Source: Cryptomeria japonica (taxonomy: Eukaryota; Streptophyta; Pinopsida; Cupressales; Cupressaceae). From it: a DNA stretch of 64,000 bases. Under the pieces are notes generated by a model. That model was not told the origin of the DNA and made no database searches. It saw nothing but the letters and a program-made list of their open reading frames with translations. The DNA lies in the NCBI RefSeq assembly GCF_030272615.1, contig NC_081407.1:262744574-262808573 (forward strand). The letters run 5' to 3'. Shown here piece by piece: positions 1-12,110 of the stretch (the stretch's first letter is position 1; each line of letters starts with the position of its first letter). The position numbers and the translations under genes were made by a program.

Positions 1-2490
1 TTTCATCTTAAGCTTTTCTTGCTTGGGTATAGGGGTGTTTGAACTAGCAAGAGAGGCGGGATTTACATATGATGTGGAGGAAATGGCTTCCCTATTATTA
101 GGAACAGTAATTTCTGGTTGATGGCTGATATTATGGCAAAATGCAAAGGGATTTGCATCTCCCAGGATTGTGATCTCGACACCATTATGTGGGAACTTGA
201 TACATTGATGGTAGGTAGATGGAACGGCTTGCATGGCATGTATCCAAGGTCTCCCTAATAATAGATTATATGGCAGAGGAAGGTCCAGAACCTGACAAAT
301 GATATGCTTTACCACAGGGCCCACTCGGATTGGTAGTACCACAGCTCCTTTGGATGAACGCTCTGCATCATCATAGGCCTTGATGGTGATCTTCTTGCGA
401 GGATCCACTGATTCTATTGCATATCCCAATGCTGTGACCAACTGTAGTGTACAAATGTTTAGGCCTGCTCCATTATCGATCAAGACTCGCTTGATCCTGT
501 GTTGGTTGACGAAGCCTTCAATGTGGAGTGAGGCGTTATGAGGTTGCTGGAAGGAAGAGTTGTCACTTTCAAAAAAAGTGAGACAAGGTGATGACTTTAG
601 ACTTCCAACCATGGCTTGAAATTGGTCCGTATTTAGATTTGCAGGGACTGACGCCTCTTGGAGTGCTTGATCCAAGATTGTTTTATGAGATGGCGATAGG
701 CGTAATAGTTCTAAAATGGATATAAGTGCAGGGGTTTTGTCTAATTGTTCCACAAGATTGTACTGCTTTGGGACGGAGGTGGTGCCTTGTGGAGCTGCCT
801 TGATGGTGACCTTGCCACGACGTGTAACAACATTGCAATTTGAGGTGGGATTTTTGAAGGTTATGGTTGCAATTTGTTCACTGGCATCATATAGGTGATT
901 TACAGTGTAGTTATACGCAGCCTGCGTATAGTCAGTGGTATCGGTGCCTCGCCTGGAAGTGGAAGGACCCCTTTGATCTTGTGATGGAAGTGGATTCTTG
1001 AACATCAGGTGATCATTATTTGTCGTTTTTGGATCATGTCCTTCAATCTCAATTTCTCCTCGATCAATAAGATCTTGAATGAGATCTTTCAATCGGTGAC
1101 AATTACTTGTCTTGTGTCCTCTTCCTTGATGGAACTCACAGTGTTCAGTATCTTTCCACCATGCTGGTTTGACTTGAGGCTCATAGTTTGATAGCTTAGG
1201 TAGAGTGACCAAATTTTGAGAGAGGAGTTGTCGCAACACTGTTTCAATGGGTTCCCCTAAGGGAGTGTATGTGCGTTTTTGTTTTTGTGGACGAGGTCTT
1301 GGTTCATCATGAGATGTGATGCGACCTTGATTAAGAGGAACATTTGTGTTATTTTGAGGTGGAGGATTTTGTCCTGCAAACCGAACCACAGGTTGTGCAT
1401 TTTGGACAGTCCGAGCATCCACAACTCCATCGTTGACGATGTTCTTATTCTTGTTCCAGAAGTTCGGTTTATCGCTATTGAAGCGCGGGCGAGGAGCATC
1501 TTTTGGTTCATTAAAGATTTTGATGAGTCCTTTTTTGATGAGTGCCCTTTCACATTTTATACCCTTGGTGATCATATCGTTAAAAGAGTCTGTGTCTTTG
1601 ACATCCAGGTGAAATTCCATTTCTTCGTTTAAGTTGGAAATGAAAATTTCCACTAGTTCTCGTTCAGGTAACTGAAGAGAACGTCTGCTAGACATTTGGC
1701 GCCATCATTGCAGGAATACTGAGAATAATTCACCTGGTTTTTGTTTGGTGTTGCATAGATCAGCCATGGTGATGTCGCGTTCAATATTATAAGAGTAATG
1801 AGATAGGAACTTCTGGATGAGTTCCTCAAATGTTCTTATGCCACCTGGTAGTCGGGAAAACCATGATGTGGTTGTTCCTCCCAAGCTTTGGGGAAAAAGG
1901 CGCATTAGGTATGTGTCCTCATAAGCTACTTCAAGACAAGCAGAATGAAATTCTCGGACATGATCACGGGGATCCCCCTTTCCTCTATATTTTTCAAATT
2001 TGGGTGTTTCAAACCCGCGTGGAAAGGGTGGCATATAAAGATTCCTATCAAACGGATAGGGACAGATGTCGTTAAGTGAAAATTGATTGGTCTTAACACC
2101 ACTATGAAGTTGTTGGGCGAGATTCGCGACTTGTTGCCGCAACATCTCCATTTCATTTGGAGGAGGAGGTGGTGGGTTACCTCGAGGGATGTTATATCTG
2201 ATGGGATCTCTACGCCTTTCCTCCTCATGGCGACTTTGTCTTTCTGATGCTTGTCTTAATTGGGCAAGATCAAAGTCTGAGGGGAGTTTGGCTCCTTCTT
2301 GAGCAAGTCTTAAGAAGTGAGCATCCGCATTGCTCCTGAGAATTTCATCAAATAATCTATTAAAGTGAGGGTTATGCTGAACCCTTTCGATTGTTGAAGG
2401 AGTGGGACTACTTGGGTTTTCATCATTCCCATTTCCTCCAAGTGCTTCTTGAAATTCATTGAGGTTGTCCTCTTCTTCCTCAATTTCCAT
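1..2490 (-). pseudogene. Gypsy gag-protease polyprotein (element G), cut by the window edge
   Basis: One minus-strand reading frame runs from the ATG at 2490 to position 1, interrupted by a single in-frame TGA at 1705-1707 where related proteins would be expected to have Arg, so CGA to TGA is likely. N-terminal part: acidic start, a proline run near residues 105-110, then a retrotransposon-gag domain (FPQSLGGTTTSWFSRLPGG near residue 205). After the stop: a zinc-knuckle-like motif at 1098-1140 (CEFHQGRGHKTSNCHRL, Cys/His spaced as in plant Gypsy gags), then the aspartic protease with core LIDNGAGLNIC at about 450-483; Asn replaces the usual Ser/Thr after the catalytic Asp. A flap-like LLLGRPWI follows at 241-262. 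Reverse transcriptase and integrase would lie left of the window. Family assignment to Ty3/Gypsy is firm; the clade is not settled. Confidence 0.85.
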
Positions 2491-5202
2491 TTCTCATTGC
2501 CTTGATCGTGATCGGGTTTGAGCCATTTTGTTTGCAAGTTTGTTTTGAAGTTGATTGAAGATGATGATGAGTTGTTCGATGAAAGATGGATGATTAGTGG
2601 ATTGTAGATCTCTAGCACTCTAAAGGTAAATGTAACCAGAATTCTTTCTTTGAATTGCTTGTTTGTTTTGATGAGTTTGGATGTGATAAGGTGTAGAGAA
2701 ATCTGAGATGTGTTACAGATTTTGACTACCTAGAAATGAGAGGATTCACTCATGAACTAGTTTTAACCTGCGTAGATGTGTCTCTTAGGATGAGCTTATC
2801 CTAGATGTAGAAACAATCTAAAAGTGATGTGTTTTGATTTCAAGCAATATCTAAAAAGGGATCTTGGGACAAGAACCTCTGAATGTTTTGAGAGTTTTGG
2901 GATGAATTGATGATGAAGTGATGATGTATGAATGAGATGATGGATGTTTTATTTTCAACTTCAATAAAAACTTTGTGTTACAAATGGAACAAACTCTACT
3001 TCTTCCCTTTCAGGCGTTGGTGGCATTTCTCGAGCTGTGTTGTAGGTGATACAGATGTTTGGGAAGAAGTTGGGATTTAATCTTTCCTCCTTGATTTTTG
3101 TGATAACTTAGAGCTCTATATTGCATAAAAGCTCTGCGGTTCAATGATTCGGAATCAAACTCGTTTGTTTTACCTTGAAGATAGAGACGCATGCGATGTA
3201 GAAAGACTCTATGTGAGACAAAGATTTGTCTATTGAGATAGAAGAATTTCCTCCTTTTGATTAAAGCCTTTGAGCTTAGTGGTCTCCTTTTCAAGGTAAT
3301 ATTCTGATGACACTTCTTCTTTCGCAAGATGTGAAGAATGGTCATAAATTTTTGACTCTTTGTTTGTTTGCACTTTGTTTTTGGTATTTTTGGTTGTGTT
3401 GACAGATGTTGGATGAATACTTTGTTTTTGGGATTGATTTTCTGATTTTTCTTTGACAAGAAAACAAAGCAAGCACACAAACACAAGATTGTAGCCTCAA
3501 AGGCACAAATGAGTATGGGTCTAGATCAACCCAATCCTTGGACTTGTTTTTGACCCTTCCTTTAGATTTATTTTAAGGTGTATTTCCAAAGCCTGAAGTC
3601 GGCTCAATTCGCACTAGGTCTGTAAAACGAACACACTTCAAACACTTTTTATCCCTAAGGTCAAATGGCCAGTTGTGATAAATTTAGCCCACATCTTGAT
3701 ATTTCTTCGACTTTGGTACTACATACCTTATGAATCCCGCCGTGGCAGGTAAGGATGTGATATACTAAGTCTTGCACGAGCATAACAAATAGATGATCCC
3801 TATGATGGGGGAGTCACCACTTTTATCAAGCCACAAGTGACTTTTCAAAAAGCTATGTTTCTACTCAAGGAAATATGTATGGTGAGTATCTTGGGAGCAA
3901 AACCATCTATGCTCTTGCACTAAATTATACCTCAAATATCCTCAATCAATAGAACAGGTGGGCTACTACTTAAAGGTGTTTAGTCATGTTCGATGGCTTT
4001 GGACATAAGTTCATTCTGCAGTGACTCACTTAAGAGCCTTGTAACTGGTGGTGGGGCCCATTTGTCCTTTCGGCCAGTTACACTGTAGGAACAGCTATAC
4101 CCAAGGCTACAGCTTTCGCTCTCACCTGATTTCTATAGCGGCTCGAAGGATTTACCGCTCGAGGTCGTTCCCAAGAGTATCGATCCCTTGGCAGGCCTCT
4201 CTTAAAAAGATAAAATTTTGAGTGTTACTAACACTTTTCTCTTGCACCTAGGACCACGAAAGCCAAGGGAGAGGATAGTGTGTGTTAGAAGTAGGACCAC
4301 TCGACCAACTCTTTGCACAAGTGTGCCAAGCACGAAAAACACTTGTTCTTTTTAATCTGTCATTGCAATGTGATCTAACTATTTGGAGATGTTGCTCCAA
4401 CAGTCATGGTGTTCTTTTTAACTTCAAAAAGCAATGTGTTTTTGTATTCTAGAATTTGAAATCCTGGTCAACTTAATGGAAAACACGTTTGCATGAAGTA
4501 AAAATCGCTTGCAAAAATCAAAACAAGTGGATTGTGTATTTTATTTGCACCAAAAATGGAAGTGTGGATTGTGAGTTTTATCTTGATGCAAGAAATAAAA
4601 TTTGCCTTGTTGATTTTAAGCACCAAAACGAAGTTTGTTTCCTAACTTGCAAAAAAAATAAAGTTGTTTTTGTATAAGTTTGTGGTTCTTTTTACCTTGG
4701 AACAATGAAATTCTTTTTAAGAGCCCCAAACAAATGTGTGATTCTTTTTTTAAAAGCCCAAATTTGAAATGTGAAGTTAATTTTAAACCAAAATAAAAAG
4801 TGAATTCATTTTTAAAACCAACTTCAAAAACAAGTTAGTAAAAAATATAAATCTACTTTTTAATCTAATTTAAATCTGCACAAAAGAGAAAAATAGTTAG
4901 TAAAATCCGCCTATTTGGTGGGCTTCTACAAGCCTAATTTTTATTTTTTTTGGTTACAAGGTGATTTGTACAACGTTTTGTTACAATAGCGCTAGTCTGC
5001 GTTTGAACAGAGGCACTATTTAACACAAACGTATTAAAAGAAAGGGAAAGACAGAGAAGGGAAAAGCACTGAAACAGGGGGAATAGCGCCAAAATAATGC
5101 CAAACGCACCAAAACAGTGTCAAAATCGCAACCTGTGTGACATTTTCAACATTCAAACATGTTATTGGTTAAAAAAAAAAAGTTGATCTTTTTGGTGTTG
5201 GA
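2491..5202 (-). other. Long untranslated leader of element G
   Basis: About 2.7 kb separates the presumed primer site from the gag ATG. I see no long frame with family similarity here; short frames at 3010-3486 and 4489-4677 show no recognisable domain. The stretch at about 4000-4340 is less AT-rich than its surroundings. A leader this long is known in some plant Gypsy lineages, but this one could also contain an unrecognised insertion. Confidence 0.45.
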
Positions 5203-5220
5203 TTCACGTCGGGTTCACCA
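5203..5220 (-). other. Candidate primer binding site of element G
   Basis: Read on the minus strand this is TGGTGAACCCGACGTGAA. It starts with the TGG that pairs with a tRNA CCA end and lies two bases after an LTR-like CA terminus (GAGCATCA). I could not assign the primer tRNA. Confidence 0.5.
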
Positions 5221-5222
5221 AA

Positions 5223-7078
5223 TGATGCTCTGCAAAAAGGATTAGAAAATCTGTTTGATGGCAACACACACAAGAGCACAAGAAACAAACGTTAGTGTTA
5301 GCAACAAAAGATTATCCTAAACAGGCATATCAAGAGAGATATTAAGCATGAAATAGAAAGCATATAAACATAAAATGAAATAGCTAATCAAGATGCTCAT
5401 AATTGCTCCTCCCTTGTTCCTCTCCTCTCCAAGTCCCAAATGAGTGTAGCTCTCAGCAGCTTTTTGCACTATGGATGCTTATGGAGGATTGAGATTTAAT
5501 ACTAAGCTTCAAATATGAAATGAAAAGCTAAATACTATGCTAGAGTAGATAGTGATGCTATGAAAAAGCTCTATGCTAATGCCAGTATAACAACAATACT
5601 CTAAAATGCTTCTCCTTTTGCTTGAGGAGAAGGGTTCTATTTATAGAAGAAATAGGGAAATGAAGGGTTAAGATTGAGCAATCTTAACAAGGGTTAGGAT
5701 TGAAAGTTGGGGATCCATGTGCACAATTGGCACCAATAAAATGGTGACAAGTTTCAACATAGGATTGGGTTGAGAGAAGAGGTTGGAGGCATTAAAGGCC
5801 TGAGAAGACCTCATGGTTATCTAGAAGGTAAGGTTCAAGTCTAAATTAAGATTACCCACTGGATTAAGAGTTAATCCAAGGATAAACCTTTGTGCAAATG
5901 TTTAAGAGATAATCATGGTCAAAGCATTAAAGGCTTGATGAGACCTTTGGGTTGGGTAGAGGTTGAGTCAAAACAAATGTTTTAACCATGTGGGAGGGTT
6001 TGAGGTAACCATTAATGGTTATTGGAGACTTTGGGGATTAAGTGGTTGAAGGTTGAAAGCCTTCAATAGTTATCAAAGACTTTGAGCCATTTAGTGGTTG
6101 AAGGTTGGAAGCTTTCAAAGGTTATCCAAGACTTTGAGGGTTAATTTGTTGAACACACAAAGCATTAATTGCTTTTCAAAGACTTTGGAGTCTTTGAGAA
6201 GTGACTCCAATTTGCTTAGGAATGTGACAATATTTAAGGGATGGATTAGGCTAATTAGGAAGGGTTTAGAAGAATTTAGAAGGGGTTTAGGCATGCAAGT
6301 GGATTTTGTAGGAAAATGCAAGTGGGAGAAATTTTGGTATTTTCAATTAAAATAAAATCATTTATTTCAATTAAATGGTGTAATTTGCATTTGGATAAAT
6401 ATTCAAATAAATATTAATTTATTTAAATGAGAAAAATGAAGATAAAGCATTTAAAATGCTTGAAGACTTTGAGGGAAACCATTAAAGGCTTGAAGACTTT
6501 AAGGAAAACCATTAAAGTCTTAAGAAGACTATAGAAGGAAGCCATCAAGTTTGAAGACTTTAAAGCCATCAAGTTTGACTACTTTAAGGGAAACCATTAA
6601 AGGTTTCAAGTGGGTGAGGATAAATAGGATTTTAAATAAATAATTTATTTAAAATAGTTGTGCAACTTGCTTTTGTAGGAAAATACAAGTGGGTGGAGGA
6701 TAAAGGTGATTTAAATAAATTATTTATTTAAAATAATTGTGCAACTTGTATTTGTAGGAAAATACAAGTGGGTGGAGGATAAAGGTGATTTAAATAAATG
6801 ATTTATTTATTTAAATGTGAGAGGTGGGATTTTGGGGGTTTTAAATAAATATTAATTTATTTAAATGTGAGAGAAGATTTAATTAAATAAATATGATTTA
6901 TTTATTTAATTAATGGTCTGAATTTGGTTAAGTGAATTAAATCAAATAAATTGAATAATTTATTTAATTAATAGGAGAAGAGGGTTAAGATGAATTAATT
7001 AAATATTAATTTAATTAATTATTAATTGATGGTTAAATAATCAAATAAATACTAAGTATTCATTTAATTAAGTGGACA
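5223..7078 (-). repeat. LTR of element G (5' LTR in element sense)
   Basis: The left boundary is a TG at 5223 next to the candidate PBS. The right boundary is a guess at the ACA near 7078; the region is AT-rich and no target duplication can be tested because the other end is outside the window. A minus-strand TATAAATAG lies at about 5637-5645, giving a plausible promoter with roughly 400 bp of R/U5 before the PBS. The U3 part is rich in TTTATTTAAT-type tracts and internal repeats. Confidence 0.5.
6640..6815. repeat. 79-bp tandem repeat in the U3 of the G LTR
   Basis: The unit starting TGCAACTTG at 6661 recurs at 6740, a period of 79 bp, with a partial third unit ending near 6815. Each unit contains a GGAAAATACAAGTGGGTGG core followed by an AAATAAATNATTTATTTAAA palindrome-like AT stretch. 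A related GTAGGAAAATGCAAGTGGG occurs at about 6308-6326. Confidence 0.6.
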
Positions 7079-8640
7079 GATTTATGTGACTACAATAACT
7101 TTATAAAATACTAAGATTAGCATATACCAAATAGAGAGAATGTCAGAATTAAAACATACATAGAGATAAACACCATGAATTTACGTGGGAAACCCTTTCA
7201 GGAAAAAACCCACCACCGACAACAAGATCACTTTAATCTTAGCAAAGAAATTTTACAATAAAGTTTATTATCATAGCACTGATGTTCACTCTGATCACTT
7301 CGGTTACACACCACAATATACGACTTATCATCAGAACAACAACCATGTTCGAGTCTCCTCTTGGCTTCATATACATTTTCATGTCGACCGTTCAACTATC
7401 AGTTTGCACCAATCGGTTAGAAATCTAACTATCTGCGTCGATCTGCATTCGTGAGAAAACAATTATCCCACATGCATCTAGGAATCAAACTGGTTTGTAT
7501 TCAAAAACCCCAACTTAGATAAGTCAACTCCATCAGGCATCGGGAAGAAAAACAATCAGCTATCCTGAACGTCCAATATTTCTCTCTTCTCTCTGCCACG
7601 TGGCACCCCCTGATTGGTTCTAGGTCCCTACTCTGACATCTTAGCATGGCCTCACTATCCACCCAGAATTCTTCTTTGTCGTTGCATTGTGATGGAAAGT
7701 CTCACGAGCAATTTCCCATTGCAACCTGGCAACCACCATCGAATCTTCTATGATCACTGTCCGATCATTTCGATATGCTCGATTTTTAATTCGCCTTAGC
7801 TACTCTCCTGTCGGGTCCCACCACTTGGTCACCATGTCACGAGGAATATACTAACAAGTAGTTTCCCATTGCGACATAACGACCACTGTTGGATCAACCT
7901 TGATCGACATTCGATCATCTCCGATCTCCATGACCCTTATCTTGCCTAGACCGCTTACTTATTTTGGGCCCCACCATGGTTGCCAAGTCATAGGAAATAA
8001 CATACGTGCATCTTTCCATAGTGGTAAAGAGATGACCATTGGATCAGGATCTAAACTACAAGTCTTTTATCCTTTCATCCATCCGATAATCGATGCTACC
8101 CCCGATGACCGAAGATGACTTCGTCGGGTCATCGGGATGACTTCAAACTTGCTACTTCGAGCTCTGATATGTCGAGTTCATCGGCAAAGGATATACTGAT
8201 AGAGTTCACAGGTTTTCTTCACATTGTTTCATTGGCCAGAGTTAAACTAATCAGTATGAACAAAGGTCAAGTGAATTAGAGGCATAATTCCAATAATTTA
8301 TAGTCCAATTAGATGACTTGATGCCAACTACAACAATAATTGTGCATAGGTCTAGGTACACTAGATTGAAAATTGGGGATCAAGGCTTAGAGTTTCTCTT
8401 GTCACCTAGTGAACACTCAACCTCTAATCCTTCATGCTTGACAAGGTAAGTGATTAGGATCAGGGGTTAGACATCCCTTTTTCTCCTTACGAAAGAAGAA
8501 ACATGAAAGATCGATGGCTGATTCTCAAAAGGGTGCAAAACACAAGGCACAAAAAAAGATAGGAAGGGAAAAGAAAAGAACAAGGTCTGGAGGATTCTAG
8601 GAAGAAAAATAAATAAAGGAGGGGGTCCCCACTTGGACAA
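7079..8640. other. Old repeat-derived DNA without a gene
   Basis: No supported coding region. At 7181-7212 an LTR-type block (ACGTGGGAAACCC then GGAAAAAACCCACC) resembles the block seen in every LTR of this window. The middle part is a diverged D-type LTR (separate entry). The end (8636-8640, GACAA) is the left copy of the E1 target duplication. Confidence 0.6.
7560..8140 (-). repeat. Diverged relative of the element D LTR
   Basis: Several blocks match the D LTRs in order: CTCTGCCACGTGGCACC, a CTTAGCATGGCCTCACTA block, TTTCCCATTGCAACCTGGCA, TTGGATCAACCTTGATC, CCATGACCCTTA and GGCCCCACCATGGTTGCCAA, compared with 23860-24420 and 37850-38370. Identity is visibly lower than between the two D LTRs, so this is an older or different subfamily copy. 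Its boundaries are not resolved. Confidence 0.5.
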
Positions 8641-10397
8641 TGTTGGACATAATAGATCACTAAGAGGGGGGTGAATCAGTGATTTAAACTCTTTTCCTTC
8701 AACAAGGAGATACTGGTAATATATAAAACAAACTAAGTGCTAACCGGTAGCTCAAACATTGCAAACAAGGTGTGTGAAAGTATTTGCTAAAACATTAATA
8801 TACCACATGCATAAAGATGCAACACACACCAATAGATATATACGAGGAAAAGCCAACATGGGAAAAACCTTGGTGGGAATAGTTATTGGAGATCTTCTGC
8901 TCCAATCCAACCTCACACTAAATCTTTGATTACAATATTTAGGGCACCAACCCAAGGAGAACCAACCCCTGATTTATGAGCATCAACTCAAAGAAGCACC
9001 AACCCCTTCACAATTTATAGGCTACAACCTAAAGGAGCTCCAACCCCTGCACTAAGCTACAACTTAGTGAAAACAATATAAAACTCACATATACAAATGA
9101 AATCACTATTGCAAATGAAGTTTTGCAACCTTACAATATTCTCCTCTATCGGTTTCACCCTTACCGGTTTGTATTCTCTCCACCCACTCTGCAACTTGAC
9201 TTTGCTGATGATTTTTCTAAAACCTCTCTCACAATGTCTTCACTCTCTCAACTCACACTCGATCACTCTTAATCAGGCACAACTTCTGTCGGTTTGTCAC
9301 CTCTGTGTTCAATGCATTCTCCATCGGTTGTTCCTTATACTAGTTTACTCTACTTCTCCTTATTGGTCAATACTTCTCTCATAAAAACTTTAAATGTTTT
9401 TCTCTTTGGCTCTTAGACAAAAATTTCACACTTGTTTTCCCTCTACAGTAGCAACAATCACAGTCTCAAGTCATCATATTTAAACTTGAGCTTTCCCTCC
9501 AAGAATCAATTCAAACTTGGGGCAGTTAGGGTTTCCTTCACCCGATGAAATCTGCATGAGATCTGATCTAGTCTATCTTGGATCAATCAAATATACTCAA
9601 GGAATCCATATATACATGTTTTCCATTATCCAATGCATACTTGCTAAGGATAGCAATCTCATACATGATTTTCTACCTTGAAATTTGTCGACTCATAAAA
9701 AGCCCAGTTGTTTCCTTCTCAATATCTTCTTTGCAGTCTGATTACTTTGCTTTGATCCATGTGCCAACTACTCCCTGATCTTCCTCTATTATTCTTCCTT
9801 CCTCAAGCCACATCAGTCAGTTACCATCTCATGATTTTTGGTTGTTTTATTAATGTCGTATAGTTGTTTCAACAACCATATTGATGGAGGCTTCACCGAC
9901 CTTTGCATGTTTGTCACCTCAGCTCCACATGGCATCACAATGGTCATACACTCATCTCACTGACATAAGGTTGGTTTGAACATTCAAGAAACTCATACTG
10001 GTACAAACCTTTACTGGTGAGACCTTCTCCTCCTGCTAATGGATAGTTCACACTACATCGGTAGCACATCTTCACCTTTGGTGGTTTGTGATTACTTTAA
10101 CATTCAACCTCTTCATCATAAATAGGTAGCCAACCTCTAGATAGATTTATGCTCTACCAGTTATCACTCAACATGCTAACACACACATGAATCTCACCTC
10201 ATACTGATGAAGTCACTGATAGTATTAATAACTACTTGTCTTCCACCATACCAATTGACAAGCCTTCATGTTAATCTTCTCAATATCTTATTTTTCTTTC
10301 ACCATACTGGTACACTCTTCTTCATACCGGATGACATACCTCTACCGGTAGCCTGCCTGCAACACCGTTTGACATCAATGACAAATCATTGCCAACA
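8641..10397 (-). repeat. E1 3' LTR
   Basis: Begins TGTTGGACAT and ends GCCAACA, directly followed by the PPT. Contains the GAGGGGGGTGAATCAGTG block at 8663-8681, the GGGAAAAACCTTGGTGGG block at 8861-8878, and a minus-strand TATAAATT at about 9013-9021 that could be the TATA box. Relative to the other E1 LTR it has roughly 46 extra bp near 8950-9000 (a local near-duplication of CACCAACCC phrases) and about 54 extra bp near 10245-10300. Confidence 0.92.
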
Positions 10398-10410
10398 ATC
10401 TCCCCCTTTG
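10398..10410 (-). other. E1 polypurine tract
   Basis: Minus-strand AAAGGGGGAGAT abuts the TGTTGG start of the 3' LTR. It lies in the loop of a 12-bp inverted repeat whose arms are 10369-10380 and 10412-10423. Confidence 0.9.
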
Positions 10411-10622
10411 GCATTGATGTCAACATCTTCTTTTCTGGTTTCTGGTTTCTCTCTCCCTTTGACAACAATGGAAAATGGAATCTTAGTTTGACACCAATAA
10501 TCTCTTCCTTGACTGCAATTGATTAAGAAACACTCTCCCCTTGTGTTCATGCATCATGATTCAAGATTCATAAGATAGTAGTAATGGTTGACTCCCCCTG
10601 AATCATGCAATCTCCTATGCAT

Positions 10623-11192
10623 TTAAGTGTTTCCAGATGGTGGGACAACTCCCATCTTTTGTCTCAAATACTCAAATGGGCTCAAAGGAAGTGGCTTGGT
10701 AAATATGTCAATAGTATGCTCATCAGTTGGAACATATTCAACTGTGACCTCCTTGTTTTCTACTTTCTCTCTTAAGAAGTGATACTTGATTGTAATGTGT
10801 TTTGTTCTTGAGTGCATTATTGGATTCTTGGAGATGTTGATTGCACTTGAGTTATCACACCAGATTGGAATGGGTTTCAGTATCTCCATCTGTATATCTT
10901 TTAATGTCTGCTTCATCCATAAAACCTATGAACAACATGTAGCAGCTACTATGTACTCTTCCTGAGCAATAGATAGTGACACTGAATCTTGCTTCTTACT
11001 ATGACATGATACTAACCGGTCTCCTAAGTAGAAAGCACCTCCACTTGTACTTTTTTGGTCATCAATACTTCCTACCCAATCTGCATCAGTATAAGCCTAT
11101 AAAGAGAAGTCTCCTTTATTTGGATACCACAAACCATAGTTGATAGTTCCTTGCAGATACCTGAAGATTCTTATGACTTCATTTAAGTGAGA
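10623..11192 (-). pseudogene. E1 RNase H domain (C-terminal end of pol)
   Basis: The frame is continuous with the reverse transcriptase (same phase) but broken by TAG at 11097-11099 and 10926-10928. Catalytic landmarks are visible: YTDADWVGS (first Asp), EEYI in place of the usual AEYIA (second acidic residue), CDNSSAI (third Asp), then HSRTKHITIKYHFLRE typical of Copia RNase H. It ends with a stop at 10623 after a FTKPLP motif, about 210 bp before the PPT. Both internal stops replace glutamine codons by family expectation. Confidence 0.85.
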
Positions 11193-12110
11193 CTATTTAG
11201 GAGTATCTTGGAATCTTTCTACCATGTAAACAACTTGTACAATATCCGATCTAGATCTTGTTAAATACAACAGACTACTGATCATAGACCTATACAATGT
11301 TTGCTCAACTTTTGGCGATTCATATAGTTTTCTCAACTTACAACTGGTAACCATGGGAGTACTTACCGGTTTTTTGTCCTCCATTTGAAATTTCTTTAGC
11401 ATGTATTTCACATACTTGGTTTGGGAGATGAAAATTCCTTTCTCCTTCTATGAGATCTGCAAACCAAGAAAATAGGACAACTCACCTAGCATGGACATCT
11501 CAAACTCTGTCTTCATCTGATTTGCAAATTCTTTAGACATGATATCCTTGTCACCACCAAAGATAATATCATCCACATATACAACAACTATAATCATGTG
11601 ATCTCCATTTACCTTGACATACAAGTTGTTGTCTGCATTCCCTTTCCAGAATCGTTGCTCCTTCAAGTATTTGTCTAATTGGGAATACCATGCTTTGGGT
11701 GCCCACTTCAAACCATACAGGGCTTTCTTCAATTGGCATAAAAAGCTCTCATCTTCATGCAACAAGTACCCATTGGGTTGTTCCATATACACCTCTTCTT
11801 CAAGATTTCCATTAAGAAAAGAAAATTTTACATCCATCTGATATACTTGATATCCCTTGTAGGCTGAGAAAGCTAAAAACATTCTTATTGCCTCTAACCT
11901 AGCAACCGTTTCAAAGACTTCTTCAAAATCAATACCTTCCACTTGAGCATACCCTTTGCAAACTAACCTTATTTTATGTCAGACTATCTTACCTTCCTCA
12001 TTCATCTTGTTCTGGTAGACCCATTTGGTACCTATGACATTCTTGTTTGCTAGTCTAGGAACAAGTTCCCAAGTCTGATTTTTCTCAATTTATCTCAATT
12101 CTTCATCCAT
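11193..12110 (-). pseudogene. E1 reverse transcriptase (RVT_2)
   Basis: RNA-dependent DNA polymerase of the Copia type. An uninterrupted core at 11448-11942 shows [31 protein letters not shown] and the catalytic YVDDIIFGG. The upstream start (NVIGTKWVYQNKMNEEGK near 12030) is readable with a TAG in it. Downstream, 11193-11411 continues in the same phase after a TAG at 11448-11450 and ends at another TAG (11193-11195). The ARLEAIR motif has the expected order. The order of landmarks is normal; the gene is dead only through nonsense changes. Confidence 0.88.

Noticed and set aside
716-1632. Plus-strand open frames at 716-898, 1009-1191 and 1279-1632
   Set aside because: They lie antisense to the clearly coding Gypsy gag-protease frame and show no family features.
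3010-3486. Minus-strand frame of 158 codons in the leader of element G
   Set aside because: Basic low-complexity composition, no domain, overlapping frames in two phases; no support as a gene.
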